Part shown: positions 1-6,519 of the stretch, piece by piece
How positions within the stretch are numbered: position 1 is the stretch's first letter
How the letters are laid out: each line of letters starts with the position of its first letter
Assembly: GCA_021846065.1 (NCBI GenBank)
Contig: JAJZCP010000034.1
Location: 1 to 10,057, forward strand
Direction of reading: 5' to 3'
Source: Acidobacteriota bacterium
GTDB lineage: Bacteria > Acidobacteriota > Terriglobia > Terriglobales > Acidobacteriaceae
DNA: 10,057 nt
Made by a program: the position numbers and the translations under genes
Notes under the pieces: generated by a model
What the model was told of the DNA's origin: nothing
The model's input: only the letters and a program-made list of their open reading frames with translations
The model's database searches: none

Positions 1-476
1 ACTGTTAGCAACAACGGCCGTACATAATTGTCGAAGACCAGCTTCGAAAACCCGTAGACATTCAGCGGCCGCTCATTGCGGGGCTCCGGCGCAAAGTCTT
101 CACACAGCCCATAGACGGCGGCCGTAGAGGCGTACACAAAGGGAATCGCGCGATCGAGCGCGAAATGCAGCAGCTCCTTGGAATACGTAAAGTTGTTGTC
201 CATCATGTACGCGCCGTCATCTTCCAGCGTGTTGGAGCAGGCCCCCTGGTGCAGGATGGCGCGAATTGGCGTCTTCGCAAATTTACCCTGCTGCAGCGCG
301 CCGCGAAACCCCGCCTTGTCCATGTAGTCGGCGAATTGCGCGCCTTCCAGATTGCGGAATTTGGCCGTATTCGTGCGCAGGTTATCCACGCAGAGAATGT
401 CTGTTTCTCCGGCATGGTTCAGCTCGTGGATCAGATTGCTGCCGATGAAACCGGCGCCGCCGGTGACGACGATCAT
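1..476 (-). CDS. hldD: ADP-L-glycero-D-manno-heptose 6-epimerase, N-terminal part (runs off left edge)
   Basis: HldD converts ADP-D-glycero-beta-D-manno-heptose to the L-glycero epimer, the last step in making the LPS inner-core heptose donor in the cytoplasm. About 158 codons are visible, roughly half of the usual ~310-330 residues; the C-terminal substrate-binding part lies outside the window. Seen directly: the Rossmann NADP loop TGGAGFIG at residues 5-12, the HQGACSNTLEDDGAYM stretch at 76-91 typical of this family, YASTAAVYG at 115-123 with the catalytic Ser/Thr region, and the YxxxK catalytic pair Y141/K145 in NVYGFSK. The ATG at 476-474 overlaps the hldE stop as ATGA, so the two are probably translationally coupled and transcribed leftward as one operon. 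Other extended-SDR sugar epimerases share the fold, but this motif set and the hldE neighbour make HldD nearly certain. Confidence 0.95.
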   Translation of the reverse strand, partial: MIVVTGGAGFIGSNLIHELNHAGETDILCVDNLRTNTAKFRNLEGAQFADYMDKAGFRGALQQGKFAKTPIRAILHQGACSNTLEDDGAYMMDNNFTYSKELLHFALDRAIPFVYASTAAVYGLCEDFAPEPRNERPLNVYGFSKLVFDNYVRPLLLT

Positions 477-1963
477 GCTTGCTCCTGCGAAGTGTCGGCC
501 ATGCGGCGGACGATGTTAGTGGTGCTGAAACCGGCGACCGTGGGCACAATGGCGACGCGGCCGCCGCGCTCCCGTACCAGGTCAGCGCCGACCACAGTCG
601 CTTCTGTATAGTCGCCGCCCTTCACCAGTACATCCGGCTGCACCGCGCGGATGGTCTCAAGCGGCGTGTCTTCATCGAAGATCACGATGGCGTCGGTCGA
701 GGCCAGCGCGGCCAGAACACGCGCGCGCTCGGTTTCGCCGACGATCGGCCGCTGCGGACCCTTCAGCCGCTGCACCGAGGCGTCACTGTTAATGGCCACC
801 ACCAGATGGTCGCCCATGCGGTGCGCATCCTCCAGCAGCGTGATGTGCCCGACATGCAGCAGATCGAAGCAGCCGTTGGTGAAGACGATTTTTTCGCCGC
901 GATTGCGCCACTGTGCGGCGCGTATGGCCAGCGCGGCCCGGTCGACAATCTTCTCCTGGGTGCTCAGCGAAAACTCCGCGGCCAGAGCAGCCATCAGGCT
1001 GTCGCGTTCGATCGGCGCCGTGCCCACGCGACTTACAACAATGCCCGCGGCAACATTTGCCAGCTGGATGGCGCTTTCCAGATCGAGCCCGGCGGCGGCG
1101 CAGGCTGTCAGAACCGCGATCACGGTGTCACCGGCGCCGGATACGTCGTAGACTTCGCGCGCCTGTGCCGGTGCATGCAGATCCTCGCCCGGCTCCCGGC
1201 ACAGCACGCGAATCCCGCGCTCGCTCAGGGTTACGGTGAGATATTCGAGCCCAAGCTGCGCCAGAAGCTGGCGTCCGGCCGCGATCAGCCCGTCACTCTC
1301 CTGCGGGCCGGTTCCTGTGCATGCGGCCAGCTCCTGCAGGTTGGGGCAGATGGTCGTGGCGCCGCGGTATTTGTCAAAGCTGTTGCCCTTGGGGTCAACC
1401 AGAACGGGGACATTGCGCGCGCGTGCCTGCGCAATGATGGCTGCGCAGACCCCCGGCGGCAGAACGCCCTTCGCGTAGTCGGAAAGGATGACGCAGTCGC
1501 AGCCGGCAATCTCCGGTTCGACTGCGGCCAGCAGGGAGGCAATGTCCCCGCCGGATGCCGCTTCGGGTGCTTCCACATCCAGCCGCATCAGTTGCTGATG
1601 GCCGGCCATGACGCGTGTCTTGGAGATAGTGGCGCGCGGCCACGAGCAGCAAGCTGCAACGCGGATGTCCGCATCCCGCAAAAGGCTGCGTAGGCGCTCA
1701 CCGTCTTCATCTGCCCCGAGAAATCCTGCCAGCGACGTCTGTACACCCAGGCCGCGCAGGTTCATCGCGACATTGGCCGCTCCCCCCGCCACATAGGTGC
1801 GCCGCGCGGAACGCAGCACCGGCACCGGCGCCTCCGGCGAGATGCGCGAGACTTCGCCCCAGAGATACTGGTCCAGCATCAGGTCGCCGACGACGAGGAC
1901 GCGAAACCGGCGAAACCCCGATTCGACCAGCGCAGATACTTCGTGCAGGTTTCGGATCATCAT
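473..1963 (-). CDS. hldE: Bifunctional D-glycero-beta-D-manno-heptose-7-phosphate kinase / heptose-1-phosphate adenylyltransferase
   Basis: HldE phosphorylates D-glycero-D-manno-heptose 7-phosphate at C1 and later adds AMP to the heptose 1-phosphate, supplying HldD encoded just downstream. From the ATG at 1963 the protein has 496 residues, close to the usual ~475. The N-terminal PfkB/ribokinase domain shows [20 protein letters not shown] from about residue 25, the GGAAN loop at 60-64 and DVSGAGD at 273-279 with the expected catalytic Asp279. The C-terminal cytidylyltransferase-like domain shows [13 protein letters not shown] at 361-373 with the HxGH nucleotide-binding motif, and KGGDY and GFSTTNIV near the end. 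The open frame extends upstream to a TTG at 1990, but the ATG pair at 1963/1960 fits the family start better; no strong ribosome-binding site favours either. The stop overlaps the hldD ATG. In many bacteria the two activities or genes are unlinked; here they are fused and adjacent. Confidence 0.96.
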   Translation of the reverse strand: MMIRNLHEVSALVESGFRRFRVLVVGDLMLDQYLWGEVSRISPEAPVPVLRSARRTYVAGGAANVAMNLRGLGVQTSLAGFLGADEDGERLRSLLRDADIRVAACCSWPRATISKTRVMAGHQQLMRLDVEAPEAASGGDIASLLAAVEPEIAGCDCVILSDYAKGVLPPGVCAAIIAQARARNVPVLVDPKGNSFDKYRGATTICPNLQELAACTGTGPQESDGLIAAGRQLLAQLGLEYLTVTLSERGIRVLCREPGEDLHAPAQAREVYDVSGAGDTVIAVLTACAAAGLDLESAIQLANVAAGIVVSRVGTAPIERDSLMAALAAEFSLSTQEKIVDRAALAIRAAQWRNRGEKIVFTNGCFDLLHVGHITLLEDAHRMGDHLVVAINSDASVQRLKGPQRPIVGETERARVLAALASTDAIVIFDEDTPLETIRAVQPDVLVKGGDYTEATVVGADLVRERGGRVAIVPTVAGFSTTNIVRRMADTSQEQA

Positions 1964-2187
1964 TAGACATCTGTATCTTACCCGTCGCAAAGCCGCGGTC
2001 CGCGCTCTACCGGATGCCCCCCTGCCGGCCCACCAGAGTCCCCTGCCGGGAACCAGCGAACCGCAATATGGTCACGCAGCCTGCGGCGACCCGGTTTTTG
2101 TGCATCCCGCTGGTGCCGGAGGACGAACCTTGCACCCGCGCGGTATCATGGGGCGGCTCTGTACAGCCGTTCCAGGGAGAAACCAAT

Positions 2188-3303
2188 ATGAGCAAGGTGC
2201 GGGTTCTGGCGGGCACGCGTAAGGGAGCCTTCCTCTTGACGGCTGATGGAAAGCGCGACCAGTGGAAGGTCAGCGGGCCGCATTTTGGCGGCTGGGAGAT
2301 GTACCACCTGAAGGGTTCGCCTGCCGATCCCGACCGTATCTATGCCTCGCAGTCGAGCGGATGGTTCGGCCAGGTGGTTCAGAGGTCCAACGACGGCGGC
2401 GAAACCTGGGAGCCGGTGGGCAACAAGTTCGCCTATGAAGGCGAAGCGGGCACGCACCAGTGGTACGACGGCACGCCCCATCCCTGGGAGTTCAAACGGG
2501 TGTGGCATCTTGAGCCCTCTCTGACCGACCCGGACATCGTGTACGCCGGCGTCGAAGACGCGGCCATCTTCCGCTCGACCGATGGCGGCCAGAACTGGCA
2601 GGAGAGGCCGGGCCTGCGCCAGCACGGTACAGGGCCGCACTGGCAACCGGGGGCTGGCGGCATGTGCCTGCACACCATCATCCTTGACCCCGCAGACGCG
2701 AGACGCATGTACATCGCCATCTCCGCCGCCGGAGCCTTTCGCACGGACGACAGCGGTGAGACCTGGAAGCCGATCAACAAGGGGCTGCATTCGAAATTTC
2801 TCCCCAATCCGTACGCGGAGGTGGGCCATTGCGTCCACCACATCGCCGCGCATCCGTCCCGGCCCGGTGTGCTGTTTATGCAGAAGCACTGGGATGTAAT
2901 GCGCTCGGACGATGCGGGCGACACATGGCGCGAGGTGAGCGGCAACCTTCCGACGGACTTTGGCTTTGTGATCGACGTGCACGCGCATGAGCCGGAGACA
3001 ATTTATGTTGTGCCGATCAAGAGTGACTCCGAACACTATCCCATCGATGGCAAGCTGCAGGTGTTTCGCAGCCGCAGCGGTGGCGAGGCGTGGGAGCCGC
3101 TGACCCATGGACTGCCGCAGCAGCACTGTTATGTGAACGTGCTGCGCGACGCGATGGCTGTGGACCGCTTGCCGGACTGCGGCATCTACTTCGGCACCAC
3201 CGGCGGGCAAATCTACTGCTCCCCGAACGGCGGCGACACCTGGCGGCCCATCGTTGAAAATCTCCCGGCCGTGCTGTCGGTCGAGGTGCAGACGCTGCCA
3301 TGA
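2188..3303 (+). CDS. Asp-box (BNR/sialidase-like) beta-propeller protein, cytoplasmic
   Basis: A 371-residue WD40/YVTN/BNR-like propeller protein of unknown function, often labelled glycosyl hydrolase or exo-alpha-sialidase by homology. Six Asp-box motifs (S/T-x-D-x-G-x-x-W) can be seen: SNDGGETW 67-74, STDGGQNW 130-137, TDDSGETW 186-193, SDDAGDTW 240-247, a degenerate SRSGGEAW 295-302, and SPNGGDTW 345-352, spaced about 50-63 residues apart as expected for propeller blades. No signal peptide or membrane segment is present, so it should stay in the cytoplasm, which argues against a secreted sialidase. I see no clear sialidase catalytic set (FRIP arginine, Tyr/Glu pair). The ATG at 2188 is preceded by AGGGAGA at 2174-2180; the frame is open back to 2014, but that part is proline/arginine-rich and unlike the family start. 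Its stop overlaps the next gene as ATGA, so it is coupled to the MoaD/ThiS-like protein. Enzymatic function is not assigned. Confidence 0.9.
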   Translation: MSKVRVLAGTRKGAFLLTADGKRDQWKVSGPHFGGWEMYHLKGSPADPDRIYASQSSGWFGQVVQRSNDGGETWEPVGNKFAYEGEAGTHQWYDGTPHPWEFKRVWHLEPSLTDPDIVYAGVEDAAIFRSTDGGQNWQERPGLRQHGTGPHWQPGAGGMCLHTIILDPADARRMYIAISAAGAFRTDDSGETWKPINKGLHSKFLPNPYAEVGHCVHHIAAHPSRPGVLFMQKHWDVMRSDDAGDTWREVSGNLPTDFGFVIDVHAHEPETIYVVPIKSDSEHYPIDGKLQVFRSRSGGEAWEPLTHGLPQQHCYVNVLRDAMAVDRLPDCGIYFGTTGGQIYCSPNGGDTWRPIVENLPAVLSVEVQTLP

Positions 3304-3602
3304 TTCGGGTAGAGCTTCCGGCGCACCTGCGGACGCTGGCGCAGGTGCACGGCGAGATTCAGCTCCCGCCCGACGGAATCGCCAGCCTGGCGTCGCTGCT
3401 CGACGCGCTCGAGACGCGCTATCCCATGCTGCAGGGGACCATCCGCGACCACCAGACGCTCGCGCGGCGGCCCTTCCTGCGCTTCTTTGCGTGCGAGGAA
3501 GATCTGTCGCACCTGCCGCAGGATAGTCTGCTGCCCGCCAGCGTTCTGGAGGGCCGCGAGCCGCTGATTGTTCTGGGCGCCATCGCCGGCGGAATGCATT
3601 AA
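3300..3602 (+). CDS. MoaD/ThiS-family ubiquitin-like (beta-grasp) protein with GG-Met-His tail
   Basis: A 100-residue protein of the MoaD/ThiS sulfur-carrier family. The start [14 protein letters not shown], the central [18 protein letters not shown] (33-50), the [14 protein letters not shown] block (57-70) and the end AIAGG match the uncharacterised MoaD/ThiS-like group found beside BNR-propeller genes, as I remember it. True MoaD and ThiS end in a bare Gly-Gly that is adenylated by MoeB/ThiF and then carries sulfur as a thiocarboxylate; here Gly97-Gly98 is followed by Met99-His100, so the tail would have to be trimmed or the protein does not act as a classic carrier. The ATG overlaps the propeller stop by ATGA. 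No other Moco or thiamin gene is in the window, so a role in those pathways is not supported by context. The TAA stop is fused to the ribosome-binding site of the next gene. Confidence 0.88.
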   Translation: MIRVELPAHLRTLAQVHGEIQLPPDGIASLASLLDALETRYPMLQGTIRDHQTLARRPFLRFFACEEDLSHLPQDSLLPASVLEGREPLIVLGAIAGGMH

Positions 3603-3607
3603 GGAGG
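3603..3607 (+). promoter_or_regulatory. Strong Shine-Dalgarno deciding the VOC-protein start
   Basis: TAAGGAGG at 3600-3607 contains the stop codon of the MoaD-like gene (TAA, 3600-3602) followed at once by GGAGG. The ATG at 3615 lies 7 nt after GGAGG, an ideal spacing, whereas the in-frame GTG at 3609 is only 1 nt away. The ATG is therefore chosen as the start. It is the strongest ribosome-binding site seen in this window. Confidence 0.75.
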
Positions 3608-3614
3608 AGTGTGT

Positions 3615-4025
3615 ATGGAGCTGAATACGTATCTTCTGTTTCACGGCAATTGCCGCCAGGCGCTGGAGTTTTACGAGCATGCACTCGGCGCGCGCATTGA
3701 GTCCGTCTTTACCTATGCGGGCAGCCCGATGGATGGCGGAACGCCGGAAGGGTGGGGCGACAAGGTGATGCACGCGCGCATCACCATCGCCGGCCAGATC
3801 GTCATGGCGTCCGACGCGCCTCCGGACCGCCAGCAGAAGCAAGGTGGCTTTTCCATGTCCATCAGCGTCAGTGATCCCGCTGAGGCGGATCGTGTCTTTC
3901 AGGCGCTGACAGCCGGAGGCCAAATCACCATGCCGATGCAGGAGACCTTCTGGGCGAAGCGGTTTGGGATGTTGGTGGATCGTTTCGGCATCCCCTGGAT
4001 GGTGAACTGCGAAAAGACGATGTAG
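3615..4025 (+). CDS. VOC-superfamily protein, PhnB/3-demethylubiquinone-methyltransferase-like
   Basis: A 136-residue protein of the vicinal oxygen chelate (glyoxalase/bleomycin-resistance) superfamily, of the PhnB-like type. Seen directly: the opening YLLFHGNCRQALEFYEHALGA (6-26) that forms the first beta-alpha-beta unit, HARITIAGQIVMASDAPP (53-70), and the closing FWAKRFGMLVDRFGIPWMVN (112-131) that is highly typical of PhnB-type members. His53 and Glu110 sit where family members often place metal ligands, but the metal site cannot be confirmed from sequence alone. The substrate is unknown; members of this group are mostly uncharacterised despite the ubiquinone-methyltransferase name sometimes attached to them. 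It is the third gene of the propeller/MoaD-like operon, 12 nt after the previous stop, though its strong own ribosome-binding site means it need not depend on coupling. The repeat array starts 12 nt after its stop codon. Confidence 0.88.
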   Translation: MELNTYLLFHGNCRQALEFYEHALGARIESVFTYAGSPMDGGTPEGWGDKVMHARITIAGQIVMASDAPPDRQQKQGGFSMSISVSDPAEADRVFQALTAGGQITMPMQETFWAKRFGMLVDRFGIPWMVNCEKTM

Positions 4026-4037
4026 CCCGCAGTCCCG

Positions 4038-4269
4038 TTGCCCTTGCCGTTGCCGTTGCCTTTCTTGTTGTCATTCCCGAAGGGAATCTGCTTCTGCCGT
4101 TGTTGTTGCCGTTGCTGTTGCTCTTGCCGTTGTTGTTGCCCTTGCCTCTCTTGTTGTCATTCCCGAAGGGAATCTGCTTCTGCCTTTGCTGTTGCTGTTG
4201 CTGTTGCCGTTGCCTTTGCCGTTGCCGTTGCCTCTCTTGTTGTCATTCCCGAAGGGAATCTGCTTCTGC
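4038..4269 (+). repeat. Left half of palindromic repeat array (three direct copies with TTGCCN tracts)
   Basis: Three perfect copies of a 28-bp unit lie at 4070-4097, 4156-4183 and 4242-4269. The core is CATTCCCGAAGGGAATCTG, whose ATTCCC/GGGAAT arms pair around a GAA loop, followed by CTTCTGC. Start-to-start distance is exactly 86 bp both times. The 58-nt spacers (4098-4155 and 4184-4241) and the leader 4038-4069 consist of TTGCCG, TTGCTG, TTGCCC and TTGCCT hexamers, contain no A on this strand, and end in TTGCC(T)nCTTGTT before each copy. The array follows the VOC gene directly. The low-complexity spacers exclude CRISPR. Long open frames across it (runs of Leu/Pro, Cys or Ala/Val) are products of the repeat, not proteins. 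Confidence 0.95.
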
Positions 4270-4298
4270 ATGCAATCCGCGACTGCTACGCTACGGCC

Positions 4299-4616
4299 AT
4301 GCCCCGCCGGGAGTATCACTTTTGGGTCTATATCCTCTCCAGCCGCTCACGGAATGTCTACATCGGAATGACCAATGATCTGAGGCGCCGGGTCGCCACC
4401 CATCGGGAGCCTGTCCACGGTACGCACACGGGGCATTACGCCATCCATCGGCTCGTGCATTTCGAACATTTCCAATACGTGAGCAATGCCATTAATCGCG
4501 AGAAGCAGCTGAAGCATTGGACACGGGCTGAGAAAATCGGCCTCATCGAACAGGCCAATCCGACGTGGGAGGATTTGTCTCTGAAGCTGGATACTCCGCT
4601 CGTGTCCGGAGAGTGA
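4299..4616 (+). CDS. Single-domain GIY-YIG endonuclease embedded in the repeat array
   Basis: A 105-residue protein consisting of one GIY-YIG nuclease domain. The two motif strands are VYIL at 10-13 and VYIGMTNDLRRRVATH at 20-35, supplying Tyr11, Tyr21, Gly23, the Arg29-31 cluster and His35; INREKQLKHW at 65-74 carries the conserved metal-binding Glu68, and NPTWEDL at 87-93 is the usual C-terminal signature. Length and layout fit the small COG2827-type proteins, often misnamed UvrC N-terminal domain proteins. The frame is open upstream to 4038 through the low-complexity tracts, but homology begins at the ATG at 4299; no Shine-Dalgarno is visible before it. The TGA stop touches the right inverted repeat. 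From family knowledge it should cut DNA at one strand or as a dimer; that the flanking ATTCCC-N3-GGGAAT palindromes are its targets is an inference from the arrangement. Confidence 0.9.
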   Translation: MPRREYHFWVYILSSRSRNVYIGMTNDLRRRVATHREPVHGTHTGHYAIHRLVHFEHFQYVSNAINREKQLKHWTRAEKIGLIEQANPTWEDLSLKLDTPLVSGE

Positions 4617-4641
4617 GAAGCAGATTCCCTGCGGGAATGAC
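4616..4641 (-). repeat. Inverted copy of the palindromic repeat, right arm of the GIY-YIG unit
   Basis: Reads AGAAGCAGATTCCC-TGC-GGGAATGAC on the plus strand, the reverse complement of the direct copies except for one base in the hairpin loop. It is the only inverted copy in the window and begins at the final A of the GIY-YIG stop codon. Confidence 0.93.
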
Positions 4642-4676
4642 AACCAGAAAAGCAAAATCCTGTGTCCGTTCTTGCT

Positions 4677-4863
4677 GTCATTCCCGAAGGGAATCTGCTG
4701 TTGCCTTTGCCCTTGCCTTTGCCCTTGCTGTTGCCCTTGCCTTTCTAGTTGTCATTCCCGAAGGGAATCTGCTTCTGCTCTTGCCCTTGCCCTTGCTTCT
4801 GCCGTTGCCGTTGCTGTTGTTCTTGCCTTTTTGCTGTCATTCCCGAAGGGAATCTGCTTCTGC
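4677..4863 (+). repeat. Right half of palindromic repeat array (three direct copies)
   Basis: Copies lie at 4677-4704 (two mismatches in the last five bases, CTGTTGC for CTTCTGC), 4751-4778 and 4836-4863 (both perfect). Start-to-start distances are 74 and 85 bp; the 74-bp step is exactly two hexamers shorter than the 86-bp step on the left. Spacers 4705-4750 and 4779-4835 are again TTGCCN-type hexamers with a single A in total. The stretch from 4864 to 4984 that follows holds no recognisable gene; only a possible promoter element near its end is noted. Confidence 0.93.
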
Positions 4864-4972
4864 CCCTGCCTTTCGTTTGCCCGAGAGAATGACCATCAGC
4901 ACCCCTGGCTGCGTCCCGGGTTTCCTTTGTGCTGTCCCCCCTTGAAGAAAAGCAGCGAAGCAGCCGCGGGAC

Positions 4973-4978
4973 TAAAAT
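4973..4978 (+). promoter_or_regulatory. Possible -10 element placed for a leaderless htpX mRNA
   Basis: TAAAAT ends 6 nt before the htpX ATG at 4985, so transcription driven by it would begin on or next to the A of the start codon. No good -35 hexamer is found 16-18 bp upstream. A GGAGG at 4979-4983 is also present but only 1 nt from the ATG, too close to work as a normal ribosome-binding site. Sequence pattern only. Confidence 0.3.
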
Positions 4979-4984
4979 GGAGGC

Positions 4985-5854
4985 ATGGGCAACACTCTGA
5001 AAACTGCTTTCCTGCTTACGGTTCTCACTCTTATGCTGATCGCCATCGGCGGGCGCATTGACGGCCAGAATGGTCTGATCTTCGGCTTTCTGGTTGCCGC
5101 AGCCATGAACTTCTTCAGCTATTTCTATTCCGACAAAATTGCCCTGCGCATGTATAAGGCGCAGCCTGTTTCGCGGGAGCAGCTGCCGCGCGCCTACGCC
5201 GTGGTGGAGCGCATGACGCAGAAGCTGGGCCTGCCGATGCCCAAAATGTATGTCATCCCCACGGAGTCGCCCAATGCCTTTGCGACCGGACGCAATCCAA
5301 AGCATGCCTCCATCGCGGTGACGCACGGCATTCTGAACCTGCTGAACGATGACGAGCTGGAAGGCGTGCTGGCGCATGAACTGGGCCACGTGCGCAACCG
5401 GGACATCCTCACCAGCTCCATTGCGGCCACGCTGGCCGGGGCCATCACACTGATCGCTCGAATGGGCTACTGGGCCTCGCTGTTTGGGGGCTTTGGCGGC
5501 GGCAGCGGGCGTGGCGGCCGGGATCGCGGCGGTCTGGGATCGCTGTTCCTGCTGATTGTGGCGCCCATCGCCGCCATGCTGGTACAGCTTGCCGTTTCGC
5601 GCTCGCGGGAATATGAAGCCGACGCGACCGGCGCGCACACAACCGGCAATCCCTATGCGCTGGCCAGCGCGCTTGAAAAGATTGATGCCTACTCGAAGCG
5701 CATGCCACTGGTGGCTTCGCCCTCGTCGGCACACCTATTCATCGCGCAGCCATTTGTCGGGGGCGCCATGCTGGCGAATCTTTTCTCGACGCATCCGCCG
5801 ATGGCCAAGCGCATTGAACGGCTGATCGGCCGCACCTCGGTCAACGGGTTATAG
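4985..5854 (+). CDS. htpX: HtpX-type M48 membrane zinc metalloprotease
   Basis: A 289-residue inner-membrane protease that in other bacteria degrades misfolded or damaged membrane proteins alongside FtsH. Hydrophobic segments are at about 7-22 and 30-48 near the N-terminus and 142-160 and 185-203 after the active site. The zinc-binding HELGH is at 131-135 with catalytic Glu132, and SREYEADATGA at 207-217 gives the third ligand, Glu209, and the conserved Asp213. SPNAFATGRNP (95-105) and FSTHPPMAKRIERL (267-280) are family signatures. A glycine/arginine-rich insert (167-184) replaces the loop between transmembrane segments and is shared, as I recall, by acidobacterial homologues. The start MGNTLKTAFLL matches the family, and no alternative in-frame start with good spacing exists. 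It forms an operon with the DUF4149 gene 3 nt downstream. In Enterobacteria htpX is under Cpx or heat-shock control; no such box was recognised here. Confidence 0.95.
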   Translation: MGNTLKTAFLLTVLTLMLIAIGGRIDGQNGLIFGFLVAAAMNFFSYFYSDKIALRMYKAQPVSREQLPRAYAVVERMTQKLGLPMPKMYVIPTESPNAFATGRNPKHASIAVTHGILNLLNDDELEGVLAHELGHVRNRDILTSSIAATLAGAITLIARMGYWASLFGGFGGGSGRGGRDRGGLGSLFLLIVAPIAAMLVQLAVSRSREYEADATGAHTTGNPYALASALEKIDAYSKRMPLVASPSSAHLFIAQPFVGGAMLANLFSTHPPMAKRIERLIGRTSVNGL

Positions 5855-5857
5855 ACG

Positions 5858-6367
5858 ATGCAGACGCTGATCCGCAGTCTGATTCTGCTGGCGCTGGCCG
5901 TTTGGGTCGGCGGCCTGCTTTACTTCGGCGCCGTGGTTGCGCCGGTGGCATTTGGCACCATCATGCCCATGATGAGCGACCCCGCCGTGGGCCTGCACGT
6001 GGCCGGGACCATGGTGCGTACCTCGCTGCTGCGGCTGCATGACATCGGCCTGGTCTGCGGTCTGGTTCTGCTGCTGCTCATCATCCTGGAGAAGACACTG
6101 CGGCTGACGCGCCGCTCGATCGCTCCGCAACTGGTGCTGCTGGCGATGATGCTGGCGCTCACGGCCTATTCGCAGTTTTCGATCATTCCCCGGATGGAGG
6201 CGCTGCGCCTTGCCGCCGGGCCGGCGATGGATAATCCTGCGGCCACCAATCCGGACAAAGAGCAGTTCAACCGGCTGCACGGCACTTCCACAAACATGGA
6301 AGGCGCGGTGCTGCTGGGTGGCCTGGTGCTGATCGTTCTCTACGCGCGGCCGGAGCAGGCCGTCTGA
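5858..6367 (+). CDS. DUF4149 integral membrane protein
   Basis: A 169-residue protein of the DUF4149 (TMEM205-like) family with no known biochemical function. Four hydrophobic segments are visible at about 6-33, 59-78, 90-109 and 147-163. The opening VWVGGLLYFGAVVAPVAF (15-32), the basic-flanked RLHDIGLV turn (59-66) and FNRLHGTSTNMEG (137-149) before the last helix are the recognisable family features. It begins 3 nt after the htpX stop, so the two are almost certainly cotranscribed, and a link to membrane protein quality control can be inferred but not shown. From 6368 to 6519 there is no gene; the next gene has its own ribosome-binding site. Confidence 0.85.
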   Translation: MQTLIRSLILLALAVWVGGLLYFGAVVAPVAFGTIMPMMSDPAVGLHVAGTMVRTSLLRLHDIGLVCGLVLLLLIILEKTLRLTRRSIAPQLVLLAMMLALTAYSQFSIIPRMEALRLAAGPAMDNPAATNPDKEQFNRLHGTSTNMEGAVLLGGLVLIVLYARPEQAV

Positions 6368-6519
6368 CCGTAAGCCGCTGACGTACACTGCTGTTTGGTG
6401 GCTGCCGCCAGCCAACCGGCCAGAGCCTTACGCTGCCTGGCACTGGCTGCGGAATTCCGTACCGGCGCGCCGCAACCATATCCCCATAAAGTTCACTCCA
6501 ACGCAACGACAGGAAACGC

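Larger units (their letters stand above)
4242..4641 (+). mobile_element. Candidate 400-bp unit: GIY-YIG nuclease gene between inverted palindromic repeats
   Basis: A direct repeat copy (4242-4269) and an inverted copy (4616-4641) enclose the single GIY-YIG gene, with 29 nt between the left repeat and the ATG and the right repeat starting on the last base of the stop codon. The arms match over about 26 bp as inverted repeats, differing in the hairpin loop (CCCGAAGGG left, CCCGCAGGG when the right arm is read on the minus strand). Identical direct copies continue outward on both sides. The layout resembles a small mobile or repeat-proliferating element whose nuclease recognises its own termini. 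No transposase motif and no target-site duplication could be identified, so mobility is inference. Confidence 0.5.

Noticed and set aside
479..1693. 404-codon open frame on the plus strand opposite hldE
   Set aside because: Lies wholly antisense to a gene with complete two-domain HldE motifs; low-complexity Ala/Arg/Gly content is typical of a high-GC3 shadow.
1964..1990. HldE starting at the TTG at 1990
   Set aside because: Adds nine residues not seen in the family; two ATG codons at 1963 and 1960 are better placed.
2014..2187. N-terminal extension of the propeller protein
   Set aside because: No ribosome-binding site and a Pro/Arg-rich composition; AGGGAGA and the family-like [15 protein letters not shown] support the ATG at 2188.
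2146..3684. 512-codon open frame on the minus strand opposite the propeller and MoaD-like genes
   Set aside because: Antisense to well-supported genes, no recognisable motif, Arg/Ala/His-rich shadow composition.
4070..4863. CRISPR array
   Set aside because: Repeat length and regular spacing look superficially similar, but the spacers are the same hexamer microsatellite, one unit is inverted, and there are no cas genes.
4565..5061. Cys/Leu/Pro-rich open frames across the right half of the array
   Set aside because: They translate only repeats and hexamer tracts and have no credible start or homology.
4745..5734. 329-codon open frame on the minus strand opposite htpX and entering the repeats
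   Set aside because: Antisense to clear HtpX motifs; its C-terminus is just the Gln/Arg translation of the hexamer tracts.
6438..6450. Sigma-54 promoter (TGGCAC followed by GC)
   Set aside because: The distance between the GG and GC elements is two bases too short for the -24/-12 consensus.
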